A stretch of 64,000 nucleotides of DNA from positions 992,001 to 1,056,000 of the forward strand of contig OZ244721.1 of NCBI GenBank assembly GCA_965219235.1. Reading direction: 5' to 3'. This document shows positions 32,165-41,088 of this stretch, in pieces. The notes under the pieces are model-generated. The model was given only the letters and a program-made list of their open reading frames with translations. It did no database searches and was not told the DNA's origin. The translations under genes were made by a program, and so were the position numbers. The first letter of the stretch is position 1; the number at the start of each line of letters is the position of its first letter. This stretch comes from CBDHCC01 sp965219235 (lineage in GTDB: Bacteria; Pseudomonadota; Alphaproteobacteria; Sphingomonadales; Sphingomonadaceae).

Positions 32165-34144
32165 ATGCCCGACGACCTCTTCACCTCCGCGCCGGCCACC
32201 GGCCATGGCAGCTACGACGCCTCGGCAATCGAGGTGCTGGAGGGGCTGGAGCCGGTGCGCCGCCGCCCGGGCATGTACATCGGCGGCACCGACGAGCGCG
32301 CGCTCCACCACCTCGCCGCCGAGGTGCTCGACAACGCCATGGACGAGGCTGTGGCGGGGCACGCCACCCGGATCGAGGTGGAGCTGGCCGCCGGCAACCG
32401 GCTGACCGTCACCGACAACGGCCGCGGCTTCCCGATCGACGAGCACCCGAAATACCCCGGCCGAAGCGTGTTGGAGGTGATCCTCGGCACGCTGCACTCG
32501 GGCGGCAAATTCTCCGACAAGGCGTACCAGACCTCCGGCGGCCTGCACGGCGTCGGCGTCAGCGTCGTCAACGCGCTGTCGAGCGACACGGAGGTCGAGG
32601 TGGCGCGCAACCGCACCCTCTACCGTGCCCGCTTCGCGCGCGGCGAGGTGGTGGAGCCCGTGCACGAGGTCGGCCCCGCCCCCAACCGGCGCGGCACCCG
32701 CCTCGCCTTCACGCCCGACACGGAGATCTTCGGCGACCGCCTGTTCAAGCCCGCCCGCCTCCACCGCCTGGCGCGCTCCAAGGCCTATCTGTTCGCGGGC
32801 GTCGAGATCCGCTGGCGTTGCGACCCAGCCCTCATCACCGACGACACGCCCGCCGAGGCGACGTTCCAGTTCCCCGGCGGCTTGGCCGACCATCTGCGCG
32901 AACAGCTGGGCGAGCGGCCGTGCGCCACGACCGACCTGTTCGCGGGCGCGCAGGACTTCAACGGCGCGGGCGGGCGGGTCGAGTGGGCCGTCGCATGGCC
33001 GCTCTTCACCGACGGCGCGGCGAGCTACTATTGCAACACCATCCCGACCCCCGACGGCGGCACCCACGAACAGGGCCTGCGCGCCGCGCTGACGAAGGGC
33101 CTGCGCGCGTTCGGAGAGCTGGTCGGCAACCGCCGCGCGAAGGAGATCGGGGCCGACGACGTGGTCCTGGGTGCGGAGCTGATGCTGTCGGTCTTCATCC
33201 GCGACCCCTCGTTTCAGAGCCAGACCAAGGATCGCCTCACCTCGCCGGAGGCCGCGCGGCTGGTCGAGAGCGCGATGCGCGACCATTTCGACCATTTCCT
33301 GTCCGACGACATGGAGCGCGGCCGCGCCTTGCTGGGCCTGGTCCTCGACCGCGTCGAGGAGCGGCTGAAGCGGCGCGCCGAGCGCGAGGTGAAGCGCAAG
33401 ACCGCGACCTCGGGCCGCCGCCTGCGCCTGCCCGGCAAGCTCACCGACTGTTCGCTCGACGATCCCGACGGGACCGAGCTGTTCATCGTCGAGGGCGATT
33501 CGGCGGGCGGCTCGGCCAAGCAGGCGCGCGACCGCACCTTCCAGGCGATCCTGCCGATCCGGGGCAAGATCCTGAACGTCGCCAGCGCCACCACCGCCAA
33601 GATCATGGCGAACAGCGAGGTCGCCGACCTGATCCAGGCGCTGGGCTGCGGCACCGGCTCCACCTGCCTGCCCGACCAGCTGCGCTACGAGCGCATCATC
33701 ATCATGACCGACGCGGATGTGGACGGCGCGCACATCGCCACGCTGCTGATGACGTTCTTCTTCCAGGAGATGCCGGAGCTGGTGAAGCGCGGCCACCTCT
33801 ACCTCGCCCGCCCACCACTCTACCGGCTCTCGGACGGCAAGAAGGCGGTCTACGCCCGCGACGACGCCGACCGCGCCGAGCTGGAGCGCACGGTGTTCAA
33901 GGGTCGCAAGGTCGATGTCGGCCGCTTCAAGGGCCTGGGCGAGATGAACCCCGGCCAGCTCAAGGAAACCACGATGAGCCCCGCCACCCGCAGCCTGCTG
34001 CGCGTCCGCCTGCCGCTGGAGTACCAGGCGCAGCATGGCGTGACGGAACTGGTCGACCAGCTGATGGGCCGCAACCCCGAACACCGCTTCAACTTCATCC
34101 AGGCCAACGCGGCGGCGATGGACGAGGAGGCGATCGACGCCTAG
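32165..34144 (+). CDS. parE: DNA topoisomerase IV subunit B
   Basis: The ATPase subunit of topoisomerase IV, which decatenates sister chromosomes. The GHKL ATP site includes EVLDNAMDEA, TDNGRGFPID and TSGGLHGVGVSVVNALS; the TOPRIM domain has EGDSAGGSAKQARDR, ILPIRGKILNV and DADVDGAHI; MNPGQLKETTM closes it. The QTKDRLTS motif identifies ParE rather than GyrB when read with the 659-residue length. The ATG at 32165 is chosen over an upstream in-frame start because it gives the usual short N-terminus. Confidence 0.95.
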   Translation: MPDDLFTSAPATGHGSYDASAIEVLEGLEPVRRRPGMYIGGTDERALHHLAAEVLDNAMDEAVAGHATRIEVELAAGNRLTVTDNGRGFPIDEHPKYPGRSVLEVILGTLHSGGKFSDKAYQTSGGLHGVGVSVVNALSSDTEVEVARNRTLYRARFARGEVVEPVHEVGPAPNRRGTRLAFTPDTEIFGDRLFKPARLHRLARSKAYLFAGVEIRWRCDPALITDDTPAEATFQFPGGLADHLREQLGERPCATTDLFAGAQDFNGAGGRVEWAVAWPLFTDGAASYYCNTIPTPDGGTHEQGLRAALTKGLRAFGELVGNRRAKEIGADDVVLGAELMLSVFIRDPSFQSQTKDRLTSPEAARLVESAMRDHFDHFLSDDMERGRALLGLVLDRVEERLKRRAEREVKRKTATSGRRLRLPGKLTDCSLDDPDGTELFIVEGDSAGGSAKQARDRTFQAILPIRGKILNVASATTAKIMANSEVADLIQALGCGTGSTCLPDQLRYERIIIMTDADVDGAHIATLLMTFFFQEMPELVKRGHLYLARPPLYRLSDGKKAVYARDDADRAELERTVFKGRKVDVGRFKGLGEMNPGQLKETTMSPATRSLLRVRLPLEYQAQHGVTELVDQLMGRNPEHRFNFIQANAAAMDEEAIDA

Positions 34145-34201
34145 GATGGAGCGTTACGTGGTCCGTCTTGACGAACCGAGTGGAAAGCTTTGGAGGCTCC
34201 G

Positions 34202-35434
34202 ATGACGACACGCTCGACTCTTGCCATCTCCGGATTGGCCATGATGCTCGCCTGGCCCGCTTCGGGGCAGGAAGTCGGCGGACCGACCGCATCGGATCAG
34301 GCCATCGTGATCACCGCGCAGCCCCTATCGGCGACCGCCAGCGACCTGGCCGCGTGCCTGGCCCGCGACTGCCCACCCGACGAGGACATCGCGGCCACGC
34401 TGCGCCATGCGGACAATCTCTTCCTGGCCGGTGACTACACCGATGCCCGCACGGTGCTGCGCCGCTCCATCGGACGCAACAAGGGCGAGGCGAAAGCCTA
34501 CCCGCTGTCCGTCTCCGCGCTGTATCGCGGCGCGGCGACGGTCGATCTCCATGTCGGCGAGCGCGACAGCTACCTCCGCAACACGGCCGAAGTGCGCGAC
34601 TCGCTCCGCGCCGCCTTCCCGGACACCGACGCCCGCGTGCTGATGGCGCAGCTGGAGGTGGGCGATATGCGCGCGCGCCTCGGCTATCCGGATGAGGCCG
34701 AGGACTATTACAACAAGGTCGCGCACCAGGCCGAGCTCGGCGGTCAAACGATGATCGTGGCTGTGGCCCGCATACGGCTCGCGTGGCTGCAGGTCACGCG
34801 GGCGGAGCTCGGCAGCGAGGGGGCCGGTCAGCTGCGCGCGGAGGCGCGCGGTCTGATGCAGGCGCTTATCGCCTCGCCGGCGGGGCAGGGCGACGCGCGG
34901 ATCCGGCTGGCCGCGCTCGCGGTGCTGGCCCCGCTGGATCGGGCGGAAGGCCGGACGGAGGTTGCCCAGGCGCTGATCCGCGAAGCCGCGACCCAGTCGA
35001 AGCGGCCGGGCGAGCGCCCGACCTTGCTCCTGGCCGAGCCGCTTCGGGATGCCAGCGCATATGCCGCGTCCGTGCGGGCCGCCGAGGGCGGCTCCGTCAC
35101 CAGTCGCCTGACCGGGGCGGGACTGGATCACTGGGCCGATGTCGGCTTCTGGGTCAGACCGGACGGACATGTCGCCGAGGTGGAGTTGCTGCGCGCCAAG
35201 GGATCGGCCGACTGGCTGAAGCCCGCCTTCACGCAGCTCAAGAGCCGGCTCTACACGCGCACCGACGGCGATCCCGGCGATCCCGGTTACTACATGGTCG
35301 AGCGCTACACCTTGATCAGTGACTGGGAGTCCCAGGTGACCGGCACGCATTTGCGTCAGCGGAGCCCGGTGGAACGCATCCAGAGCCTCGACCTGACCGT
35401 CGAGCAGCCATCCGCCGGCCCGGTGTCCGGCTGA
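34202..35434 (+). CDS. Exported TPR-like protein with a TonB-C-like end
   Basis: The ATG at 34202 has GGAGG five bases upstream and gives a signal peptide ending PASGQ. The mature protein (410 residues in total) is mainly helical, with TPR-like helices between about residues 55 and 260 (for example HADNLFLAGDYTDARTVLRRSI and LGYPDEAEDYYNKVA). The last 130 residues include DVGFWVRPDGHVAEVELLRAKG, which resembles the fold of TonB/energy-transducer C-terminal domains. I cannot name a family; such proteins occur in sphingomonads near cell envelope genes. It is monocistronic, converging on the LysR gene. Confidence 0.72.
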   Translation: MTTRSTLAISGLAMMLAWPASGQEVGGPTASDQAIVITAQPLSATASDLAACLARDCPPDEDIAATLRHADNLFLAGDYTDARTVLRRSIGRNKGEAKAYPLSVSALYRGAATVDLHVGERDSYLRNTAEVRDSLRAAFPDTDARVLMAQLEVGDMRARLGYPDEAEDYYNKVAHQAELGGQTMIVAVARIRLAWLQVTRAELGSEGAGQLRAEARGLMQALIASPAGQGDARIRLAALAVLAPLDRAEGRTEVAQALIREAATQSKRPGERPTLLLAEPLRDASAYAASVRAAEGGSVTSRLTGAGLDHWADVGFWVRPDGHVAEVELLRAKGSADWLKPAFTQLKSRLYTRTDGDPGDPGYYMVERYTLISDWESQVTGTHLRQRSPVERIQSLDLTVEQPSAGPVSG

Positions 35435-35438
35435 CGCG

Positions 35439-35452
35439 CCGGGCCGGCCCGG
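35439..35452. terminator. GC palindrome between convergent genes
   Basis: The perfect 14-bp palindrome CCGGGCCGGCCCGG lies in the 28-bp gap between the stops of the TPR-like gene and the LysR gene. It could fold only as a short stem and has no T run, so a bidirectional terminator role is tentative. Confidence 0.3.
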
Positions 35453-35462
35453 ACAACGACGT

Positions 35463-36242
35463 TCAGCTTGCGAGCATTTCCACGAGGCTCTTGACCTTGT
35501 GCTGACGCCACTGCGGCAACGGAGCCACCAAGTGATAGCCGATCTCGGCTGGACCGTCCCTCACGGTCCTCAGAACACCGCTTTGGAGGTCGTCCTGGAC
35601 CAGCATGCGCGGGAGCAACGCGGTCCCCGCGCCCAGCCGCACGGCGTCGAGGGCAAGGCCATGGTCCGCCAGCCGGAACGCCGCCGTGTCGTCCGCCGAG
35701 CCGGCGGCGACGATCGTCCGATCGGGCGCGTCCCCCCGCGCGACCCACACGGATCCCGTCGGATGCAGCGGGACGGATTCGAACCCTGTCGCCACGGGAC
35801 CGAACGCCACGGCCAGGTCCAGGTTGGCTTCGGTGAAGTCGGGCGTGATGTCGGCGCTCTCGACCCGGATACGGACTTCCGGCCGCCGCTGTTGGTAGTG
35901 GGTCAGACGCGGCAACAGCCAGCGCGAGGTCACGTCGCGGGGTGCGGCGATGGTCAGGACGTCGGAGCCCTGCCCGCCCCGCATCGCGCGCACCGATTCC
36001 TCGAACTGCAGGAAGCCGTCGCGCAACGCGTCCAGTCCCGCCTCTCCCTCCGGAGTCAGCTCCAGCCCACCGGGCAGGCGGCGGAACAGCACCACGCCCA
36101 GCACGTCCTCCAAGGCTCGGATCTGCTGTCCCACGGCGGCGGGCGTGACCGCCAGTTCGTCGGCCGCGCGGGTGAAGGAGAGGTGGCGGGCGGCCGCGTC
36201 GTAGACCCGCAGCGCGTTGAGCGGCAGGTGGGTCCGCTTCAC
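35463..36242 (-). CDS. LysR-family regulator (GcvA-like), short effector domain
   Basis: The N-terminal winged helix-turn-helix (LNALRVYDAAARHLSFTRAADELAVTPAAVGQQIRALEDVLG) is typical of GcvA-like LysR proteins. The effector-binding domain is shorter than usual: the whole protein has 259 residues against about 300, and about 40 residues appear to be missing between GSVWVARGD and AFRLADHGLALDAVRLGAGTALLP. The gene is open without stops, so this may be an old in-frame deletion. The GTG start overlaps the apaG stop (GTGA), putting it in an operon with apaG and metZ. Target genes are unknown. Confidence 0.82.
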   Translation of the reverse strand: MKRTHLPLNALRVYDAAARHLSFTRAADELAVTPAAVGQQIRALEDVLGVVLFRRLPGGLELTPEGEAGLDALRDGFLQFEESVRAMRGGQGSDVLTIAAPRDVTSRWLLPRLTHYQQRRPEVRIRVESADITPDFTEANLDLAVAFGPVATGFESVPLHPTGSVWVARGDAPDRTIVAAGSADDTAAFRLADHGLALDAVRLGAGTALLPRMLVQDDLQSGVLRTVRDGPAEIGYHLVAPLPQWRQHKVKSLVEMLAS

Positions 36243-36667
36243 GGCCCGATCGCGCCGCGACGCGCCTCCTCGGGCGCCTCCAGCACGAAGGGCGGGATGG
36301 CGACGGTGAGCGGCAAGCCGGCGTCGTCGATCATGCCATAGCTGCCCTCCATCCGCCCGCTCGGCGTGGAGAGCGGGCAGCCGGAGACATAGTCATAGCT
36401 CTGGCCCGGCGGCAGCAGCGGCTGCTCGCCGATCACTCCCTCCCCCTCCACCAGGCTGCGCGCGCCGCGACCGTCGGTGATGACCCACCGGCGGGTCAGC
36501 AGCTTGACCACGCGGGCCGAGTTGTTCTCGATCCGGATGTGATAGGCCCAGAACCAGCGCCCGGCGCGCGGGGCGGACTGTTCGGGCAGATAGCTGACGC
36601 CCGCCCTTACCGTGACGCCGTCGGTCGTCGCCCGGTCGGTGAACAGCAGGTCCGTGATGGCACTCAC
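36239..36667 (-). CDS. apaG: ApaG protein
   Basis: A 142-residue fibronectin-III-like protein of the ApaG family, linked to Co2+ resistance and Mg2+ efflux in enterobacteria but biochemically unclear. Conserved features are FWAYHIRIENNSARVVKLLTRRWVITD, the GVIGEQPLLPPGQSYDYVSGCPL block with its GEQP-GxxxxYxSG motif, and MEGSYGM near the end. It starts with GTG overlapping the metZ stop and its own stop overlaps the LysR start, so the three are tightly coupled. Confidence 0.95.
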   Translation of the reverse strand: MSAITDLLFTDRATTDGVTVRAGVSYLPEQSAPRAGRWFWAYHIRIENNSARVVKLLTRRWVITDGRGARSLVEGEGVIGEQPLLPPGQSYDYVSGCPLSTPSGRMEGSYGMIDDAGLPLTVAIPPFVLEAPEEARRGAIGP

Positions 36668-37869
36668 AACCCGACCGCCTTCAGAGCGCGGTCGAGATCC
36701 TCGGTCAGGTCGTCGACATCCTCCAGACCGACATTCAGGCGCACCATGCCCTCGTCGATGCCGACGGCGATCCGGTCCTCTTCGGTCATGGAGGAGTGGG
36801 TGGTGGAGGCGGGATGGGTCATCAGCGACCGGGAATCGCCGATGTTGTTGGAAATGTCGATCAGTTCGAGCGCGTTCAGCAGGCCATGCGCCTGCGCCCG
36901 GTCGGCGACGTGGAACGAAAAGATCGGCCCGGCCGCCGCCATCTGCCGCCGCGCAAGCTTGTGCCCCGGGTGGCTGGGCAGGAACGGATGCCGCACCCGC
37001 GCCACGCGACCTTCAAGGAAGCGCGCCACCGTGAGCGCGCTCTCGCTCTGCCGGCGGATGCGCAGGTCGAGCGTCTCCAGACCCTTCAGCACCACCCAGG
37101 CGTTGAACGGTGACAATGTCGGGCCGGTGTTGCGCAGGAACGGCAGCAGCGTCTCCGTCACCCACTCCTCCGACCCGCAGACCGCGCCGGCCAGCACGCG
37201 GCCCTGACCGTCCATCATCTTGGTGGCCGAATAGGCGACCACATCGGCCCCGAACTCCATCGGCCGTTGCAGGGCGGGGGTGGCAAAGGCGTTGTCCACC
37301 ACGGTGGCGATGCCGTGGCTCCTGCCCAGATCGCACACCGCGCGCAGGTCGATGATGTCCATGGTGGGATTGGCGGGCGTCTCGAAGAAGAAGACCTTCG
37401 TGTTCGGCCGGATCGCCGCCGCCCACTGCGCCAGGTCGGTGCCGTCGACCGTCGTGGCGGCGATGCCGAAGCGGGGCAGCAGATGGTCGGTGAGCCAGCG
37501 GCAGGAGCCGAACAGCGCCCTGGCGGCCACCATGTGATCGCCGGCCGACAGCTGGCACAGCAGCGCCGCCGTCATCGCCGCCATGCCCGACGCCGTGGCG
37601 CGGCAGGCCTCCGCCCCCTCCATCAGCGCGATGCGCCGCTCCAGCATCTCGACCGTCGGGTTCTGGAGGCGGGAGTAGGTCATGCCCTCCTGCTCGCCCG
37701 CGAAGCGCGCCGCCGCGTCCTCCGCGCGGTCGTAGGCATAGCCGGAGGTGAGGAAGAGCGCCTCGGACGTCTCGCCCCATTCCGACCGCGCCGTCCCGCC
37801 GCGCACCGCGAGCGTGGCGGGCCGCCAATGGCGGGTGATGGAGCGGTCCTGACCCGCACGGCGCTTCAT
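36664..37869 (-). CDS. metZ: O-succinylhomoserine sulfhydrylase-type PLP enzyme
   Basis: A Cys/Met metabolism PLP enzyme that most likely makes homocysteine directly from O-succinylhomoserine and sulfide. The block YSRLQNPTVEMLERRIALMEGAE, SGMAAMTAAL, the ETPANPTMDIIDL strand and the PLP lysine in VAYSATKMMDGQGRVLAGA are clear; this DGQGR form is seen in MetZ. The ATG at 37869 yields 401 residues. apaG overlaps its stop. No SAM-type riboswitch was recognised upstream; that region holds a REP-like doublet. Confidence 0.93.
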   Translation of the reverse strand: MKRRAGQDRSITRHWRPATLAVRGGTARSEWGETSEALFLTSGYAYDRAEDAAARFAGEQEGMTYSRLQNPTVEMLERRIALMEGAEACRATASGMAAMTAALLCQLSAGDHMVAARALFGSCRWLTDHLLPRFGIAATTVDGTDLAQWAAAIRPNTKVFFFETPANPTMDIIDLRAVCDLGRSHGIATVVDNAFATPALQRPMEFGADVVAYSATKMMDGQGRVLAGAVCGSEEWVTETLLPFLRNTGPTLSPFNAWVVLKGLETLDLRIRRQSESALTVARFLEGRVARVRHPFLPSHPGHKLARRQMAAAGPIFSFHVADRAQAHGLLNALELIDISNNIGDSRSLMTHPASTTHSSMTEEDRIAVGIDEGMVRLNVGLEDVDDLTEDLDRALKAVGL

Positions 37870-37919
37870 GGCGGCGCTATGAGGGGGACGGCGGCGGGGG
37901 GTCAAGCGGGATCAAGAAG

Positions 37920-38048
37920 CCCTCTCCCCTTCAGGGGAGAGGGTTGGGAGAGGGGGCTGGATCGGCGACCGGGCGCAACGACCATCATGATGTTCCCCTC
38001 TCCTTCCGGCGCTTCGCGCCTCCCTCCTCTCCCCTGAAGGGGAGAGGG
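37920..38048. repeat. REP-like inverted doublet between recO and metZ
   Basis: Two nearly identical hairpins, CCTCTCCCCT-TC-AGGGGAGAGG (37921-37942) and CCTCTCCCCT-GA-AGGGGAGAGG (38026-38047), flank an 83-bp centre that itself holds a GGCGCTTCGCGCC hairpin (38008-38020). The stems are the same as the gcrA terminator at 32093. Confidence 0.8.
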
Positions 38049-38049
38049 C

Positions 38050-38787
38050 TCAAGGCCGCGCCAACCCCCGCACCTGCGTCACCAGGCGATCGCGCGCGGC
38101 GTAGAGGTCACGCCCCCGCTCGTCCGGCAGGTGGCGCTGGAGGAAGTGGCCGGAGAGCGTCAGGCCCTCGCCCAGCTCCCGCCACCCCGCCTCGCCGCCG
38201 GTCGTCAGGAAGGCGGGGAGCGGCAGCAGCCTGGCCGCGAGCGGAGCCCCGACCGCGCGGCACACCGCGCGCCCGCTCTTCGGCGACACCCAGGCGAGGT
38301 CCGCCGTCACACCCGTCTCCACGCAGCGATCCAGCGCCAGGCCATAGCCCAGCCGCGCCAGCAGGATCAGCTCGTAGCGCACGATCGCCGGCATCCAGCC
38401 CCGCGCGGCGGCGGCCTGGGCGATCGCCTCCAGCGTCGCCTCCAGCGCGGACCAGATCGCCGCATCCGGCTGACCCTCGGCGAGCGCGAAGGCGGTGAGC
38501 GCGGTGACCCACTCGATGCCCGCCGCCGCCAGCGGTTCGGACCACAGCGGCGCGCGGCTGGTCACGAGTTCGACCGTCAGCCCCGGCATCTGCTCCGCCG
38601 TCCTGGCCCGGAAGCGGGCGACGACGCGGTTGCCGGCCATCAGCACGGGCCGGAGCGCGCGCGAGCGGCCGCCGCGCACATAGCCCGTCAGCCGTCCCGC
38701 CTCCTCCGTCAGCGCGCCGACGATCGCCCCGTGCTCGCCATGGCCGCGCACCGACAGGATCAGCGCGGGGGCGTCGAGTTCGATCAC
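38050..38787 (-). CDS. recO: DNA repair protein RecO
   Basis: A recombination mediator that works with RecR to load RecA on gapped DNA. The N-terminal OB fold shows PALILSVRGHGEHGAIVGALTEEAGRLTGYVRGG, and the central helical domain has YELILLARLGYGLALDRC. A zinc-finger-like cysteine pair is only partly kept, as in many alphaproteobacteria. The GTG at 38787 gives 245 residues, the family norm. The stop touches the repeat doublet before metZ. Confidence 0.92.
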   Translation of the reverse strand: MIELDAPALILSVRGHGEHGAIVGALTEEAGRLTGYVRGGRSRALRPVLMAGNRVVARFRARTAEQMPGLTVELVTSRAPLWSEPLAAAGIEWVTALTAFALAEGQPDAAIWSALEATLEAIAQAAAARGWMPAIVRYELILLARLGYGLALDRCVETGVTADLAWVSPKSGRAVCRAVGAPLAARLLPLPAFLTTGGEAGWRELGEGLTLSGHFLQRHLPDERGRDLYAARDRLVTQVRGLARP

Positions 38788-38829
38788 GTCGACACTCTGG
38801 ACCCAACCTTCGCTCCAGACCCGCTCGGG

Positions 38830-38902
38830 CTGAGCCTGTCCAAGCCCTGTCCTTCTTCTGCGCCGGTCGGTCTGGAGAAGAGCAGCGCTTCGACAGGCTC
38901 AG
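38830..38902. repeat. REP-like inverted pair between recO and uvrC
   Basis: CTGAGCCTGTCCAAGC (38830-38845) faces its near-perfect inverse GCTTCGACAGGCTCAG (38887-38902), one mismatch in 16 bases. This is the CTGAGCCTGTCGAAG family also seen at 29982 and 44815-45012. The pair lies in the 144-bp gap between uvrC and recO. Confidence 0.7.
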
Positions 38903-38931
38903 CGTGAACGGAGCATGGGGGCACCATGGGG

Positions 38932-40851
38932 CTAATGCGCATGGAAATGGTCGTACACCTTCCGCGCCACCGTCGAGGAGATGCCGGGCGCGCGCTGCAG
39001 GTCGTCCAGGCTGGCGTTGCGCACGGCGCGCGCGGTGCCGAAATGCATCAGCAGCGCGCGCTTCCGGTTGGGGCCGATGCCGGGGACCTCGTCGAGCGGG
39101 CTCGATCCCATCGCCTTCGACCGTTTCGCCCGGTGCGCGCCGATGGCGAAGCGGTGCGCCTCGTCGCGCAGCCGCTGGAGGTAGAACAGCACCGGGTCGT
39201 TGGGCGGCAGCGTCAGCTCGCGCCCATCGGGCAGGTGGAACGTCTCGCGCCCGGCGTTGCGGTCCGGCCCCTTGGCGACGCCCACGACGGCCAGGTCCTC
39301 GACGCCCAGCTCCTCCAGCACGCCCATCGCCGCCGACAGCTGGCCCTTGCCGCCGTCGATCAGCACCAGGTCGGGCCATTCGCCCAGGGTGCGATCGGGG
39401 TCCTCCTTCTGCGCTCGGCCGAAGCGGCGCGTCAGCACCTCGCGCATCATCGCGAAGTCGTCGCCCGGCGCGGTGTCGGGGTTCTTGATGTTGAACTTGC
39501 GATAGCTGTTCTTGCGGAACCCCTCCGGCCCGGCGACGACCATCGCGCCCAAGGCATTGGTCCCCTGGATGTGGCTGTTGTCGTAGGTCTCGATGCGGCT
39601 GGGCGGCTCGTCGAGGTCGAACAGGTCGGCGAGCTGTTCCAGCAGCCGCGCCTGGGTGGTCGACTCCGCCTGACGCCGCTCCAGCGCGTCGGTGGCGTTG
39701 CGGCTCGCCTGTTCCAGCAGCCGCTTGCGATCGCCGCGTTGCGGCACCTGAAGCGCCACCTTGTGCCCGGCGCGCTCGCCCAGTGCTTCCAGCACCAGCT
39801 CGCACTCTGCGGGCCGGCGGTCGGTGAGCAGCGTGCGCGGCGGCGGCACGTCCTCGTAGAACTGCATCAGGAAATCGGCGAGCACCTCGTCCTCCGGCAC
39901 GTCGGCCGTGTGCGCCGGGAAGAAGGAGCGGTGGCCCCAGTTCGCCCCGCCCCGGATGAAGAACGCCTGCAGGCAGGTCGTGCCGCCGCTCGCCGCCAGC
40001 GCCCACACGTCCGCGTCGCCCACGCCGTCCGCGTTGATCGCCTGCGCCCCCTGGATGAAGGTCAGCGCGCGCAGCCGGTCGCGGTGGATCGCGGCCAGCT
40101 CGAAGTCCATCTCGTCCGCCGCCTTCTGCATGGCGGAGCCGAGCTTGGCCTGCACGCGGGTCGACTTGCCGCCCAGGAACTCGGTCGCGTCGGACACCAG
40201 CTCGGCATAGTCCTCCTCGCCGATCCGCCCGACGCACGGCGCGGAGCAGCGGCGGATCTGGTGGAGCAGGCAGGGCCGCTGGCGGTTGTTGAACACGCTG
40301 TCGGTGCACGAGCGCAGCAGGAACAGCTTCTGCAGCGCGTTGAGCGTCGAGGTCACGCTGCCCGCGCTGGCGAACGGTCCGTAGTACTTGCCCGGATGCC
40401 GCCGCGCGCCGCGGTGCTTTTGCAGGCGGGGAAAGGCGTGGCCCTCGCGCAGCAGGATGAAGGGGAAGCTTTTGTCGTCGCGCAGCAGGACGTTGTAGGG
40501 CGGGCGGTAGCGCTTGATCAGCTGCGCCTCGAGCAGCAGCGCCTCCGCCTCGTTGCGGGTGGTGACGATGATCATGGCGCGGGTCTGCGACACCATGCGC
40601 TGCAACCGCTTGGGCAGCGCCGTCACCTGGACGTAGTTGGTCACCCGCGACTTCAGCGCCCGCGCCTTGCCGACATAGAGCACGTCGCCGCGCGCATCGA
40701 GCATCCGGTAGACGCCCGGCGCGGCCGGCAGGGTGCGGAGCACCTCCCGGATCGCGGCCTCCCCCGCCTTCAGGTCGGGCTGATCGGAGCCCTTGATCGT
40801 GAAGGTGGCGGAGTCCTCGTGGAAACGGTCGGGGGCGCGGCTGTCGGTCAC
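38932..40851 (-). CDS. uvrC: Excinuclease ABC subunit C
   Basis: The dual-incision nuclease of nucleotide excision repair. The N-terminal GIY-YIG domain (PAAPGVYRMLDARGDVLYVGKARALKSRVTNYVQ), a cysteine-rich loop (CLLHQIRRCSAPCVGRI), a UVR motif, the RNase H-like endonuclease domain (IETYDNSHIQGTNALGAMVVAG; LVLIDGGKGQLSAA) and a C-terminal HhH region (DEVPGIGPNRKRALLMHFGTA) are all present in 639 residues. The GTG start at 40851 is the first to give the family N-terminus. It is followed by recO downstream on the same strand, separated by a repeat. Confidence 0.96.
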   Translation of the reverse strand: MTDSRAPDRFHEDSATFTIKGSDQPDLKAGEAAIREVLRTLPAAPGVYRMLDARGDVLYVGKARALKSRVTNYVQVTALPKRLQRMVSQTRAMIIVTTRNEAEALLLEAQLIKRYRPPYNVLLRDDKSFPFILLREGHAFPRLQKHRGARRHPGKYYGPFASAGSVTSTLNALQKLFLLRSCTDSVFNNRQRPCLLHQIRRCSAPCVGRIGEEDYAELVSDATEFLGGKSTRVQAKLGSAMQKAADEMDFELAAIHRDRLRALTFIQGAQAINADGVGDADVWALAASGGTTCLQAFFIRGGANWGHRSFFPAHTADVPEDEVLADFLMQFYEDVPPPRTLLTDRRPAECELVLEALGERAGHKVALQVPQRGDRKRLLEQASRNATDALERRQAESTTQARLLEQLADLFDLDEPPSRIETYDNSHIQGTNALGAMVVAGPEGFRKNSYRKFNIKNPDTAPGDDFAMMREVLTRRFGRAQKEDPDRTLGEWPDLVLIDGGKGQLSAAMGVLEELGVEDLAVVGVAKGPDRNAGRETFHLPDGRELTLPPNDPVLFYLQRLRDEAHRFAIGAHRAKRSKAMGSSPLDEVPGIGPNRKRALLMHFGTARAVRNASLDDLQRAPGISSTVARKVYDHFHAH

Positions 40852-40933
40852 TGCCGTCTAGCTAGGGCGTCGGCGGGCGGAGTTCCAGACGGAGCCGTCG
40901 GATGGAGTCGGCCCGATGAGGTCGGGCTATTAG

Positions 40934-41062
40934 CCCTCTCCCGCTTGCGGGAGAGGGTTGGGTGAGGGTCTTCTTGCTTCTTGCTTGCGGCGCAGGAAGA
41001 CCCTCACCGCTGCGCCCCGGACCCGATCCGGGGCTCGCTCCTCTCCCGTACGCCGGAGAGGG
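40934..41062. repeat. Nested inverted repeats between atpF and uvrC
   Basis: Outer hairpins CCCTCTCCCGC-TT-GCGGGAGAGGG (40934-40957) and CCTCTCCC-n-GGAGAGGG (41040-41062) enclose a perfect 13-bp inverted pair GGTGAGGGTCTTC (40961-40973) / GAAGACCCTCACC (40996-41008). This has REP/BIME form and may also terminate the atp operon. Confidence 0.75.
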
Positions 41063-41088
41063 CTCGAGAAGGTTAAGTAGGTCCTGCC

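Noticed and set aside
37870..38049. SAM riboswitch upstream of metZ
   Set aside because: The region is taken up by a REP-like doublet and a short GC-rich leader; no SAM-II or other riboswitch core could be recognised.
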